64,000 bases of DNA from Typhlomys cinereus (Eukaryota; Chordata; Mammalia; Rodentia; Platacanthomyidae), in the NCBI GenBank assembly GCA_023101885.1, contig JALPQD010000075.1:6576630-6640629 (forward strand). Reading direction: 5' to 3'. Positions 11,912 through 24,015 of the stretch are shown one piece after another. The translations under genes were made by a program, and so were the position numbers. Each line of letters opens with the position of its first letter. Positions within the stretch are counted from its first letter, which is position 1. Under the pieces are notes generated by a model. That model was not told where the DNA came from. It saw only the letters and a program-made list of their open reading frames with translations, and made no database searches.

Positions 11912-12020
11912 TTTGTTTTTGAGACGGCATCTCTTTGTAGTCCAGGCCGACCTTGACTTGTACTCTTCTTGTCTCAGGCTCCAGTACTAGGGCTATAGGT
12001 ATTTCCACTACTCCAGCTAA
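11912..12020 (-). repeat. B1 SINE, antisense
   Basis: TTTGAGACGGCATCTCTTTG, TCCAGGCCGACCTTGACTTG and CACTACTCCAGCTAA match an antisense B1 monomer. It lies just beyond the WRNIP1 3' end. Confidence 0.85.
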
Positions 12021-12042
12021 TTCCCTTTTCTTTTCTCTTTTA

Positions 12043-12114
12043 GAAACCTATTAAGTTTGTATGAGCTGAAATAATAATAAAAAATGTATTACTAATAATT
12101 AAAAAAAAAAGAAA
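12043..12114 (+). mobile_element. Extremely 5'-truncated L1 3' tip
   Basis: ACCTATTAAGTTTGTATGAG followed by CTGAAATAATAATAAAAAAT and an A-tail matches the last ~50 bases of the outer L1 in this window (46571-46620). Only the 3' terminus and poly(A) remain. Short AGAAA flanks are too weak to call a duplication. Confidence 0.75.
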
Positions 12115-12119
12115 ACTAT

Positions 12120-15050
12120 GCCTACAGTTTTAAGGGCCCGTGAAAGACTAGAATAGTGCCTGATCCAGTCCTCCCCATGTATTCCACCTCTTTCTGGTGG
12201 TGCTGTGTTTCTAAACACCATTCCTCATTGGTGTGTTTTCTAAAGTTAATTATGTCACTGTCACTTCTCTTGGCTTGCTCCATTTCGGACCCTCTACTGC
12301 TGCTCGAGCTCTTTGTGAGGGCCAGTTTGTGCACATTCCCACCTTCCTCCCTTGGATGTGGTCTTGCCTAGGGATTTCCTAGCCAATTAGGAGTTGGTGC
12401 CAGCCATCATCCTGGGCGTTCCTTCTTGTCAGTGACAATGCCTGTTGTTTGCAGCACAGTGTCCTGCTGCTTGTCCCCCAGTGCCCTCTACACATACATA
12501 CATGCAATTTTGTTTGGAATTTCATCAACTTGGAGAGGCATCAAGCACAGAGGCTTGACAACCTTGGACTTGCCACATGGCTGCAGTCTGTCTATCCAGC
12601 TGTGTTGTGGTGTATCTTTGCCAGGACAGTCTCCTTTCTGCCACCCAGGAGATGTCCTGTGCCTGGTTGCCGTATGTCTTTGGGTCGCAAACTGCTGTGA
12701 GCTTTCTTTTTCTGATGCTGTACCTTGATATCACTGTATGCCTAAGGGGAAAAGGGTTCAGACCCTTAGGGACAGCAAGATGCTTTTATTTAACTCATGC
12801 CTGTCTGAGTGTTCTCCTGGGAATAAATCCTGGGTCAGGAATTACTTGACCTTTCTATTTTTCTATGTTGCTGCTTAGAAGTTTGAAGATGTTCTGATTT
12901 GCTCTCTAGCACCTGTCAACTTTATAAGTTTACAGACTCTTAACTTCAGGTGATTAGAAAATTCACATAGTTTCTTAGGCAGTTTGGTAGAAACTTCCTG
13001 GCTAGCAATTCTGAAGAAGTTTCCTTTTTCATTTACTCAGCGCCTGCCTCATGCTAAGCTTGATGTTAGAAGCACAACTGGGAGGGTGAGAGAGTCTAGT
13101 TGTGCTCATGCAGCAGTTACGTTAGCTTGTCAGATAGGTGCTACACAGAAAGCAGAGAATCAGCAGAGATGGAAAAGATGGGGTGGCATAGCTAGTTTAG
13201 ACGGAGTAGACCAGTCAGAGGAGGCTCTGTCTGAATCAGGACTACAGAAGCTAGTCGAGATGGAAAGCAAGTGCGAAGGCCAGTTCAGCATCCAGAAAGG
13301 AAGGTAGAGTAACTGCAGTGGATGGAGTTCAAAAAGGATTGTGAGACCTTTTGAGTCTTGATAAGGACTTTGGCTTTTATTCAGTTTCTAACAGCAGAAA
13401 ACAAAACAAAATTCCATCAGACTTAAAGGGATTACCCTCACTGCAATACTGAGTCTAGATGTAAAATGCATCCGAGTGGAAAAGGAAAAGGTGATGTGTC
13501 AACCCGAATCAGGGTGTTGGTGGAGGTAGCATGACTGCTGTGAGTGACAGACTATACTTCCAGTAAGTGGGAGGGAAGGTGGCTGCCATATAAAGATGCA
13601 ATCGACACCAGTTGGTTCTAAGCAATGGCGACTCCATTTATCCTTAAAAGCAGGAGGCAGCCTTGGGACAGGAGTCTGCTGAGGACCCCTGGTCAGACCT
13701 GTTTCAGCTTCTGTTTTCTGTGGCCTCTGCAGTTCCTGGTGTGGATGCCAGCAAACCTGAACTGTCTTTTTGCCTGGTGGGTCAAGTAGAGAAATGACAT
13801 CAGTCAAGTCTGACCCCTGATCTGCAAGAACGTATCCCATGCTTTCAGCTATAATTGAGATTCTCTAATTCAGACATCCTCCTGCAGTAGAAGATACTGT
13901 CCAAGGCCCAGCATTCATGACCTACCTGTGGTCCTGCCCCAGGCCTTCAAAAGGCTTTCCTCAGAGAATGCATCTTTCTAGCCTCCGCAACTTGCTTGTC
14001 TGAGTGGAAAAGGGGGAGTGTCTCTAGGGGAGTGGTGGGAGAGTTTAAAGATCTCTTCACTAGTTTTGGTGAGGTAGTAAGGAGGAAATCCAGTTGGATG
14101 TGGAACCAACTAATCCATCAGCGAGACTGACAGCTGAAGAGATACACAGCACCCTGTTCTGTTCACTTGGATCTTTCATGCAGGCTAAGGGATGAAGTCA
14201 CTTCCACATTAAGCATCTTACTTGTGGCAGAACCTGGAGGTGTCCTTTACTGAGAAGTAAACCCTTCCACGTGCTCGGGCTTGCTTCTTTGGGTGCTGCC
14301 AGGTCAGGTGATATTACAGTTGCTCAAGCTGGCAGCCGTGGAGCCATCTGAGACCACTTTACTAGACATTCAGCCCAGAATATCACCATGTGTGAAATGG
14401 GCATGGTGCCTGTCCTTGTGGTGGTACTGGGAGAAGCCGAAGTAGAGCTCCTAAAGTTCAAGGAGTGAGCTGAGCAGCCAGCTCTTGTAGTAAATAAAAT
14501 CCAGTGTGGAAGTCAGAAGTGCTTCATGTTTGATGGATGTGGCAGCTTTAGGATGCAGCAGAGTCCATGCTCTGAAGTTTTTGAAGCAAATCTTCATCAC
14601 ATACCACACATAAACATGAATGTGAATGTGCCTTAGGTCATACATGGAAAATCCAGTTAATTACAGCTTCTGTATGCGGGATTGGAGCCTTTGTAACTAT
14701 AGGCAGCTGTTGTGTGTGAGGACGCGTGAGTATTACAGATTATGCTTCAATGCAATGTGCTCAAAAGAAGCACCAGGCATGGTGCTTATACCTTATATAA
14801 GGTATAAGATGTATATTCAGTTTTATTCATCCTCATATAACCACACTGGAGTTTTATAATTATGTAAATGATTTTGCCGAGAATTGTGCTGGTTCTATTA
14901 CTCGTCTTTTCCAAATGTGTGTCTTCAGACACAAATTTTATCCATGAAATTCCAAATGAGAATGCAACTTTCCTTACTACTGTTGTTTAGACATTCCTTT
15001 ACTTCCATAAAATGGTGACTTAATAATTTAGCCTTTTAGAATTAGCATTT
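12120..15050. other. Intergenic sequence downstream of WRNIP1
   Basis: About 2.9 kb with no repeat I can name and no gene. Open frames here are short and lack splice or composition support. Two adjacent inverted repeats at 14770-14808 are listed separately. Confidence 0.5.
14770..14808. other. Two adjacent inverted repeats (one perfect 24-bp palindrome)
   Basis: Positions 14770-14785 form a GCACCA/TGGTGC stem with a GGCA loop. The next 24 bases (14785-14808) are a perfect spacerless palindrome centred on TATATA (core CCTTATATAAGG, arms extended by CTTATA/TATAAG). No coding context is present. Confidence 0.8.
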
Positions 15051-15056
15051 GTTCAG

Positions 15057-15395
15057 CTGATCCATCAAAATCTCACCACAGAGAAGCCAGGCTCTCAAGA
15101 GATACAATGCCGTTCTGAGAAATGAGTGGGTCTGGTACAAGTCCTGAGGGGGAGAGACTATTAACTCAATGACTAGCCAACCAGTGGGCTGATCGTAGCC
15201 CAAAGGATACTCAAACACGTGCCAATGCAGGCATCCTAGATTGGGCTATGTGGATCTCATAAGTAGGGGGAAGGAAGAATGGGTGGAAAGAAAGAATGAG
15301 TGGAGAGGGATGGGAGGGGAGAGAGGGGTAATAGGTGATAAAAGACAAAATCATTATATTTGTATATGGAAACTTCAAAAAATTAAAAGAACTAG
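15057..15395 (+). mobile_element. 5'-truncated old L1 3' UTR
   Basis: The sequence runs through a polypurine tract (15266-15330, GGAAGGAAGAATGGGTGGAA and following) into TTATATTTGTATATGGAAAC and an A-rich end. This is the same layout as the other L1 3' UTRs here, of an older subfamily. Confidence 0.55.
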
Positions 15396-15519
15396 CAATT
15401 ATGGAGTGAGCATTTTTCCAACCCTTGTAGACATGTAGATACAATTTCAGAATTCAAAGCCTTGTCAAGAACATTTAAAACTTAAGTGGAAGCTAAGCAG
15501 AAATATTTTTTATAGTATA

Positions 15520-15788
15520 TACTTCTTTTTTATTATTTTATTTTTTTTGTATGTGTGTGTATATCAGAAGGCACTGTGTGTCCCTGTGGAGGCCTAAAAG
15601 TGACTTCAGGAATCATCCTGGATTGCTTCTATCTCCTTGCTTCACTCTGGGATTTTCTAGACTCCACCCACCAGGGCCGGAAGTGCAGACCACCGCAGTT
15701 TCCACCTGGCACATGGGACCTGGGATCCAAACTCAGGACCTTCTGCTTGTGAGACAGAATCTTAACCCCTGAGCCATCTCTCCAGCCC
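15520..15788 (-). repeat. Older B2-superfamily SINE, antisense
   Basis: On the minus strand it starts GGGCTGGAGAGATGGCTCAG, with the B-box GGTCCTGAGTTTGGATCCC. The body is related to the young SINE at 3017 but has lost most CpGs and carries CAGGATGATTCCTGAAGTCA and AGGCCTCCACAGGGACACAC. It ends in an AT-rich tail. The same older variant occurs at 19928 and 27085. Confidence 0.85.
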
Positions 15789-15789
15789 C

Positions 15790-18360
15790 AGAAGTATTTT
15801 TAATAGGAACGTTAACAACTAATGGAAATAACTTTGAAGAGAAATATTCTGCAGCACTTAATCTTTCCTATTAAAGCCAGAAGAAATGTCTTTTGTGTAC
15901 GTGTCTCCATTGTGTACATGGAGGGCGAGACCATGCACATGTCTCACAGGCTCCGAGAAGCAGTAACAAGGTTTTAAAGGTATTGGCAAGGCTGGGGACC
16001 AATGTGGGGAGAGAAGTTCCTCCGAGTCTGAAGAAACAAAGGGAAGGGACACAAGGGAACCTCTGGGCATTATCAGGGACCAGTGACCTTTGACAACACT
16101 GGAATTGAGTGGGGGACGGACCCAGCAGCTACTGCATGTCTAGAGGGGCAAAAGAATATGGGAGGAAGGAAGGAAGTATCTGGCTTCTGTCCTCCTGTCT
16201 CTACTGATGCTTCCCACTAGGCAAAACAACTAGAAGCTTCACTGATCACAAGGCAGGACAAAAAAGGTAGAAACTGGGTTTGAAAGGAGATGTGGAGACT
16301 ATCTAGTGTGAACAGATATCTCTGATTTCTACAACTATCTTTTAGGAAATAAGGTATGGCAGCATACCTTAGGAACCAGAGAGAATAATCCAACCAAGTG
16401 GCCAGTTATTAACAATGTATGCAGGTCAGTAGCTTCTGAACTGCTAGTTATAAGGACCAAGCATCACATCGTCATTGGCAGCCTAGAATGAATTTGTAAA
16501 GCAGAAAGAAAACAGGTGGAAGGGGAGGAGCCGGTTTTCCTCAATAAGCTCTGCCTTTAATTTATTCTCATATCCCCATCATGCCTGTCATGTAGAATGT
16601 AGAAATGCAAATTTACTGAGTGATAAAATGAGTCTACACAAATTTAAAAGGAGAAGGTAGTTCTTGAAGCTTCTGTCCACCAGGAATCAGGCTGTGGCCA
16701 GGAGCAAGGTCTTCTGAAGCCGCATTTGAGTCCACCTGCTGTGGTGACTAACCGAGATGTCAGCGTTTTAAATGAGTAATGGGTAAAATAACCGCTTTGA
16801 AAAAGAGCTTGTTTGATTACAAAAAGAACGTATGCTCATTGCAAACGTGCTTCCCTTGCCTGGTGGACTACCTGAAGTCCTGTGAATGGTCCTTTGTTTG
16901 CATGAGAAGTTACTGTGATTGGTGCAGATACCTACCTTTGCCACCCTTCCTTTCTGGTTGATCAAGCAGATTTGTCAGTTCACAGTGAACCAGTGGGAGA
17001 TTCTCTCCTGTACTGCTCATGACATTAGGCCCAATAAAAGATGTCTCTAAAAAAAGGAGGGAGCACTGGAGATGATGCAAAAAAGAGAAAAGTACATAGA
17101 ATAATATAGACTCCAGTATCTCCTCCTTGTAGTAACCCTATAAACATTTAGCATGCACTTTTTGGGTACTTTTCACTGGTGCGTGTGAAAGTTGAGAGCC
17201 TGTGTCATCTGTTTTATGGCTTGTTTTTCTTACTTATGATTTTCCACAGCCGGGATCCTTTCTCTTTGTATGACTACTGAGGACGGCACGCAGAGCCACC
17301 AGGGGGCGCACGGTTCACACTCTGCACGGGGATAGCTTGTGACATGATGGACTTGCTATGAACTATACGCTGTACGAGAACAGGGACCCCTGCACTAATC
17401 GCCACTACCTCACCTTGCCCTCCACCCCAACTCTAAGGTTCTGTCAGCAACTCAGGAGCAACAACCAGGAGCGAGACCCGAACTGGGCCGTTGTGATCTC
17501 AGTACTGAGGAATAAGATGAACAGACTTCATGCTGCAGCCTGCACACTACCTACCTGTGCACCTGCTTGCTCTTACAGGAAGACTAAATATCTTGAACAC
17601 AAAAGGTCTTTCCTTGAGTGGAGGGTATGAGGAGGAAGATGCCTATCAAGTCATGTTAGCCAGAGTCCACACGGCACTTCGAGACCAGCAAGTCGTGTCT
17701 CTGGTCATTTCTTTTCTCTGTTTGTCTGGAACTCACATCTTGACATCCTTACCAGTGCTCACTCAACAGTTTCTGAAGCAAAAAGTGAGCCAACATCTCA
17801 TGTTTCTTCCATTCTTCAATTTTTAAAATCCTACCCCAAGATTTATGAAACACGTGAAGTCCCCACTTTCCTGTAACCCACGTGTACGACCTTCTGTTGC
17901 TGACATCATCTGGCGGCGAATATGGCACAGAGTCTCTCTTTCCAGCTCTCAGTTAGACTTCAGAGGGCAATTGGAACAACAGTCCTAACCCCTCAGTGTC
18001 TGGCTCTTAGCAGGCTTTCAGCTGTTCTCCTTGCAGGGAAGAGCAGCATCTTTGTAACTAGACATCTCCCTGTCCTCTGTGACGTGGGCCTGACCATTCC
18101 CTGCCTCAAGCAATGGGTCAGCTCACCGTGACACCCTTCATGGTCTGGCTCACAGAGTGAAGTGACTTACCCCAATCAGGATATGATATGAGTTTCCTGT
18201 TTGTGCACCAAAACCAGGGTCCGCATCCCTTGTGCAATGCCCACGCTTAAGCAACAGCCTGCTTGCAAATGCAGCCCTGCTGTTCCTGATGGCTCAAAAA
18301 AGCCCAACTTTAAAGTAGATGCAGCAGGTTTAAACAGATAGAGCAACGTCCAGAATCAGC
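15790..18360. other. Intergenic sequence
   Basis: About 2.6 kb of mixed composition. I see no repeat with clear boundaries and no gene. Local open frames (for example 17358-17826) have no splice, start-context or family support. Confidence 0.45.
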
Positions 18361-18364
18361 ATGT

Positions 18365-18620
18365 GTGTTACTTTTCTCACTGCTGTGGCTGAACAGCTTA
18401 AGGAAAGAAGGGTTCATTTCACCTCTCTGGTGATACATTCATCACGGCAGCAGGAATATGAGGTGACGGAGCATATTGCATCCACAGTCAGGGGACAGAG
18501 AGAGAGAGAGATGAGGGCTGGTGCTGAGCTGCATTCCTTCTTTCCCTTTTAGATCTGGGACTAGCGCACGAGATAGTGATGCCCTCATTCAGGGTGGGCT
18601 TTCCCTTTTTAGTTAAACCT
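18365..18620 (+). repeat. Rodent interspersed repeat fragment (second family, copy 1)
   Basis: 'TTTTCTCACTGCTGTGGCTGA', 'GGAAAGAAGGGTTCATTTCA' and later CATCACGGCAGCAGGAATAT resemble 48823-49085 and a common rodent repeat containing '...GCTGTG...ACATTTAATTGGGGCTGGC...'. An internal (GA)n is at 18497-18511. It directly abuts the hAT-like repeat at 18641. Confidence 0.5.
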
Positions 18621-18640
18621 TTGTGGAAACACCCTGTCGT

Positions 18641-19035
18641 GGTTAGGCACAGGTGTCGACTTGACAGTTGAGGGTTTGAACCCTGGGCACATTTGTAGAG
18701 AATTAGTGGTTGAGTTAAGACCAGAGCAAACTTGAAGGAGATTGTCTGGCTGATGGGGAAGGTCCAGCCCATGGTGGGTGGGATTAGGCCCTGGAATAAA
18801 ATACAGAAACTTGTTGAGAAAGTTGGCATCCTTGTGTGCAATTGGCCAGACATGCTGGTCTGGCAGGTAAGGACCGTCCCTCTCTCAGCCATTATGTAGA
18901 GATGGTGTGGCCGGTTCCCTCGGTCCTGGTGTGGGTGTCAAGCCGGACTATGAACTGTAACTAGACTATCGTAAGAAAATAAACCCCTTGTTCCCTTAAG
19001 CCGTTTGATGGTGATTTATCAGCAACTATGCAAGC
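18641..19035 (+). repeat. Non-autonomous hAT-like rodent repeat, copy 2
   Basis: It shares with copy 1 GGTTTGAACCCTGGGCACAT, TTGTAGAGAATTAGTGGTTG, GGTGGGTGGGA, AAATAAACCCCTTGTTCCCT and GTTTGATGGTGATTTATCAG. It is the best preserved of the three copies. Confidence 0.65.
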
Positions 19036-19234
19036 GGACTTCAACATACCGTTATAGACACTCCCAGATTATTTCTAAGGTGATTCCAAATCCAATGAGA
19101 TTGGCAATGAAGATTAGTTGTCACAGTGTATTAGCTTCCCAAGCTGTCTTTCTCTTATCTCTTAAAGGAGGACGGGTTACAGTTGTCTCTAAAAGCTCAT
19201 GAAGTTTGAAGATACAAAGTCATTGCCTACATTA

Positions 19235-19875
19235 CAAAAGCCATTTAAAAGACTCTTCCCTTCACTCTTACAGCTCCAGCTGAGGCAGTCAGCCGACTGG
19301 AGAAACACTCAGTATTCAACCTCAAAGCCGCCTTCTGCAGCAGAAGGTATTTACCACAGAAAAACACAGCTGGCCAAATTGCTGAAAATAAGTGACTGTG
19401 GACTGTTTGGCTCTAATCAGGACATTTAAAACACATTTACCCTCCCCATAAAAGCTCAGTGTGTGTGGGGGGGGGATAAGATTGTAAGAGTTTGAAGTGG
19501 GTCCATGGTGGGCCAGACACTATCTCCTGGACATGACAAGAACTGCGTGGAAACTGTCCTATCATCTCTCTAAGAAAGGAAGAGATCTCAAGAAACTCCA
19601 CACTTCTCTGAGAGACTTATGAAAACTAATGGGGGGGGGATACTTTCCTCAATGGTACTTCACTGGTTTATGACACTTGCTGGAGCATGAATCATGTCAG
19701 ACAGATGATATGAAAGACAACTAGATACAGCACAGGCGGCCACGCAAGTGAAAAGTACTTGAAAATATGAGGAAATATGACAGAGGAGATGAAGGGTTAT
19801 CAGGCAAAAAGGAGGGAGGATGGGAATAGGGACTAAGGGAAGAGAACAAATAAAATGATAATAAAATAAATACCA
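19235..19875 (+). mobile_element. 5'-truncated L1 3' UTR, older subfamily
   Basis: GGCCAAATTGCTGAAAATAA, 'AAGCTCAG...GATAAGATTGTAAGAG' and 'TACTTTCCTCAATGGTAC' parallel the 3' UTR of the full-length L1s (for example 41680-41800) and closely match 56495-57165. It ends with a purine-rich tract and AAATAAAATGATAATAAAAT. Confidence 0.65.
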
Positions 19876-19927
19876 GGATTTACTTTAAAAAAGAAGTTCT
19901 TTATTTCATTGTTGAGTCATTAAAGTG

Positions 19928-19976
19928 TTTTTTTTAAATTTTATTTATTTTCTTTCTGCGTGTGTGTTTGTGTGCA

Positions 19977-20044
<68 letters not shown>

Positions 20045-20269
20045 GGCACTGTGTATCCCTGTGGAGGCCCAAGAGTGACTTTGGGAATCTTCCTGGATTG
20101 CTTCTACCTCCTTTCTTCCTCACTCTGGGATTTCCCAGGTTTTGCCTGCCAAAGCCAGAAGCGCAGGCCCCTGCCATTTCCGCCTGACATTTTTATGCAG
20201 GACCTGGGATCCCAACTCAGGACCTGCTTGAGCTATCTCTGAGCCATCTCTGAGCCATCTCTCCAGTCC
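19928..20269 (-). repeat. Older B2-superfamily SINE, antisense, with expanded microsatellite
   Basis: The 5' promoter end (GGACTGGAGAGATGGCTCAG on the minus strand) is duplicated by a short internal repeat of GAGCCATCTCT. The 3' part holds a (TG)n run at 19979-20011 followed by (AG)n to ~20043, apparently grown from the SINE tail. The body matches the copies at 15520 and 27085. Confidence 0.8.
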
Positions 20270-20450
20270 TTGAAGTATATATTTTATATCCTCCCAACAA
20301 TATTCAATTTTGGGAAAATTATTTTTCAGTCAATGCTGTTGTCTTAGTTCTGGTAAGTCTTTTTTTTGGGGGGGGCGATCTTTTGAAACTCATTTATGCC
20401 TTTAACTTTATATCTTTACATTTCTTTAGAGAAAAATCAAAATAATAGTG

Positions 20451-20575
20451 ACACAAAAGCAAAAAAGGCACGTGTATGGAGGGGGCTACAGAATGGAAGG
20501 GAGATGGAAGGCGGCCACAACACTCATAAATTTGTATGAAATTATTCAAGAACGAGTTCAGTAAAAGTTAAAATG
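20451..20575 (+). mobile_element. L1 3' tip
   Basis: A purine-rich tract (TGGAGGGGGCTACAGAATGG, AAGGGAGATGGAAGGCGG) followed by ATAAATTTGTATGAAATTAT and an A-rich end is the layout of a short L1 3' terminal insertion. Confidence 0.5.
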
Positions 20576-20624
20576 CTTTATCAGCTGTCAAGTATCATAA
20601 AAGATAAAACTTTTTTAAACTTAA

Positions 20625-20995
20625 TTTTTCCACTTTCACATGCATTGGGGTAAGTGGTATGTGTGTTTGCTCTTGCAAGTGGGTGCACGTGTGTGGGGAT
20701 ACACTGGGACATGTGAGCATATGCGCATGAGGAGAGGCTTGGGGCTGATACTGGGAGTCATCTTTTTCAGTCTTCTGCCTTACACCTTTGAGAGAGTCTT
20801 TCACTAAAACCGAGCTCACCAATAAGCTAACTAGGCAGCTCTCTTTGCAGACTCTCAGGCTCTGTCTTCCCAAGCTGGAACTACAGGTGGGGCTACAGAC
20901 ATCTGGCATTTATATGGGATCTGGGTGACCAAACTCTGGTCATAATCCTTTGAACAGCAGATAAGTTAACAGCTAAGCCATTTCCCTGCCCAAAT
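20625..20995 (-). repeat. Old B3/B4-like SINE, antisense
   Basis: A GT/CA-rich start (GTGGTATGTGTGTTTGCTCT) precedes 'AGTCTTTCACTAAAACCGAG' and 'GGAACTACAGGTGGGGCTAC', and the end has GTTAACAGCTAAGCCATTTC. It has the same architecture as 3419-3717 and 55465-55745, and a B1-like middle. Confidence 0.55.
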
Positions 20996-21489
20996 ATTGT
21001 TATTTCTTTTTACTACATAGAACAATGTTAATAAATGTTAACAGTGGTCAAAAACAGAAGCTATGGAAGTTGGAATTTTTATTATTAGGTTGGCTTGACA
21101 TTCAAATAGGTATGGAGTGAAATCCTAATTGAAAAATTGTTAAGGCTCTGGGTCTCCTCCTTCCATATCTCTTTCCTCCTTCAGTCACGGCTCTAGAAAC
21201 GATCTATCTAGAAATGATCAGTGTCGCTAGTCTGCCCACTCTACTTGCTCATTGTTATGAGAACAGACTCAGTGAAGAAGCTAGAATGATGAGACATAGG
21301 ATGTTCAAAGAATCCTGCTGAACTTGGCGTTGGTGATGAGATCATGAAAGAACAGAAGCGATGAGATCTCAGTCCAAATCGTATCTGGAATCCCTTTTGT
21401 GGTTGCTTGTGGCAGGTCCCCACAATGCCGACTAGGGAAAGACTAGAGGTATGATGTGGAGTTGTAGGAACTCTTGGTGTAAATTTTCC

Positions 21490-21957
21490 CAACTCATAGT
21501 TAAAATGGGGGTATTGTCTGACTTGAGTCTAAGATCCAGCTCTGACTTCTCAGCTAGAACTAGTTAAGATTCTAAGACCAGCTGCATCTGCAAAACGCAG
21601 GAATTTGAGATGCATAACTGAGCCTTAAGTCCTACCTGGAAACTAGGTCTTGGAAGCACCACCCTCAGAAAGAATTGATATGGTTCTTGTCCCCATCAAA
21701 ATGAAATGAGGAAATTGGACCCCTGAACCTTTCCGGCAGAACCTGTCTTGCTATGTAATCACTCCCTCTCACATACATTTCATCATGGTGACTGACACCT
21801 TCCCAGTGTGATACAGTTAAAAAGTCCTCAGTGGAGCCTAGTAAATGGTGGTATCGGGCTTTTGAATCTCCAGAACTGTGAGTTAAATAAATTCTTTTGT
21901 GCATTACTCGACTACAGGAATTTTATTACAACAATAAAAGAAGACTAGCATAGGAAA
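21490..21957 (+). mobile_element. MaLR-type LTR (MLT1/MST-like)
   Basis: GAATCTCCAGAACTGTGAGT followed by TAAATAAATTCTTTTGTGC and TACAACAATAAAAGAAGACT is the signature 3' part of mammalian MaLR LTRs ('...CCAGAACTGTGAG.AATAAA...'). It is an old, diverged solo LTR. I see no internal region. Confidence 0.65.
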
Positions 21958-21959
21958 TG

Positions 21960-23200
21960 TATAATTGATAACTTGAGAATTTATATTTTCTTTTGAAAAA
22001 ATTCTCCAAATTTATTTTCAAATAAGGATGAGCAGAAGGTATTTGTTTCCAAGGAATGTAAAAGTTTAATGGGAAGTATACTTCAAACACACACACACAC
22101 TAAAAACAAACAAAAAATGAGCAAATGGAAAAAACTCCAATTTTCTTTTGAGATTTCCATCAAAGGCAGCCAGAGCTGACTTCTGTTCTCTTACCTCTAC
22201 GCCTCTGCCCCGGAGCCTCATCTCTCTACCCTTTCTCCATTCCTTGACAGCACAACTGCTCACTAGGGGATAATGTGCAGGGAAGGCACATGACATTGGA
22301 GTCAAACCTTCTTGCAGTCTTGCTCGTTACATCTTCACATTGTGGACATCCATCTTTTCAACTCTGAGACAGAGCTCATAGCACATGCATGCAAGAGTGG
22401 AAAGCAAACGAAATCATGATGAAACGCTCGGCTCACAGAAATCCCCCAAAGAACTTGAGACACCCTATGCAATAACCCTTTCAGGTCAGAGTGGAGATAT
22501 GTCTCTCTGATTCTGAGTACTTGTACAAGTATGACATTGTTTTACAGTGTTAACACCTGTCCAGATATAATTGATCTGACAGCAACCCTGGTGTGTTAGA
22601 CATTCATTCCGTGATTTACTTCTGAGGGTCCTTTATGTCATTATAGCATAAATAAATATGTGGATCTTGTGGCAGTTTGATTGATCTATAAGATTAGATG
22701 ATCTAGGGATAATCAGTGCCATGTCACATAGCATCATGGGACAGGAAAGGAACTTCTGAGTCATTTAATCTCATTCTTGCATGTGACAGCAGGCCAATCA
22801 TGGTGGAGAAAACAATTATAGTTAGTTGGACATATAATATGTTTGACCATAACTTTTTCCATTGACATAGTCCATAAACAACTCCTAATTGAATTGATTT
22901 ACTAATGATTTGTCTATAAACACAAAAATATTATTAGGCAGTGAATTGTGGGTACAGAGAATGTAACTGGAGACAGAACAACTCTCATAAGCACATGACT
23001 AACAACGTTGGCCCATGTGCACTTAGTCACACTCCCATGACTTTCAATTTGCTTCCTTCATGGTTTCTGCATGTTTGCGGAAAAGGTCTAGGAAAGATTT
23101 TATGCACCATTTTACTGTATGCTGGTTACCAACCTGCCTGAATCCAGTGAAACAGCAAACTCACAATTAGCTACATGAACTAGATTCATTATTTAGGAGT
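21960..23200. other. Intergenic sequence
   Basis: About 1.2 kb, AT-rich, with a short (AC)n at 22087-22101. No gene or well-bounded repeat is seen. Confidence 0.45.
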
Positions 23201-23209
23201 AGACAGAGT

Positions 23210-24015
23210 AGGCAGCAAGAGACAGCAGGAGCCTAGGAAGACCTGGGAACTATACCAAAGGCTCAAAAAACTTCGCAGAGTGGATAGAGTTTGAACTGTG
23301 TGAACCTCCCTTGTACCACAGTTGAGAGATCCCAGGAAGCATTCTGTCCTGGCTTTATTCTCCAGAGCTAAAGGACAAGCTAAGCCAAAGCAATGAAGGA
23401 AGTTCTATTTCTAGGGGAAGAAACAGACAAGGCTCCTCCGTTCCCAGCAGTCTATGACTGTTTGTTGAGAACATGAAGAAGGCAGGGAACTGGATTGGTC
23501 CAAGACCCCCTGGAATCCTGCAATTGGCTTCTGCTTCTCCAAGCAGATATCCCCTTTAGTAAAGCTAGTTCATCTCAAATGCCTTGTCTTTCCAGATGTG
23601 AAGATGGAGACTCGTGTCTGAGATAGAAGAATAATGCAACAAGGGAGGTCCTTGCGGCATGCCGACATGCCAAACCAAACCAAACCAAACCAACAAACAT
23701 TGCAGAGAAAGACTGGAAGCCTCTTCAACCTTGGTCTACACATACTGCATGTAACAAACAGCTTGAGAGTGAGATGTGGGCATAATCTGGAAGGATCTCC
23801 AGATGCAGAAGAAAATGGGCCTATGCAAATTACCTTTATTGATCAGAATCCTCTTGGCCCATGGCCTTTGAGCCTTGGACCTTTCCCCACCCTTTAGTCC
23901 CCTCCCATTCTCAGGAGTGCATTTCTTTATCTTAATAAACCACTTCTATTTCTATCACTGTCAATGTGTCCCTGGTCTAATTCTTTATTCTGGTACATAA
24001 ACAACTGAAAATCTC
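23210..24015 (+). mobile_element. Probable ERV LTR
   Basis: The 3' half has an octamer-like ATGCAAAT (~23824), a C-rich stretch (GGACCTTTCCCCACCCTTTA), AATAAA at 23934-23939 and a U5-like tail (TGTCCCTGGTCTAATTCTTT). This is the order expected of U3-R-U5. A (CCAAA)n run lies at ~23671-23695. The ends and duplication could not be set, so the boundaries are approximate. Confidence 0.4.

Noticed and set aside
17358..17826. Overlapping open frames suggesting an exon
   Set aside because: No acceptor/donor pair keeps the frame, and no recognisable peptide appears.
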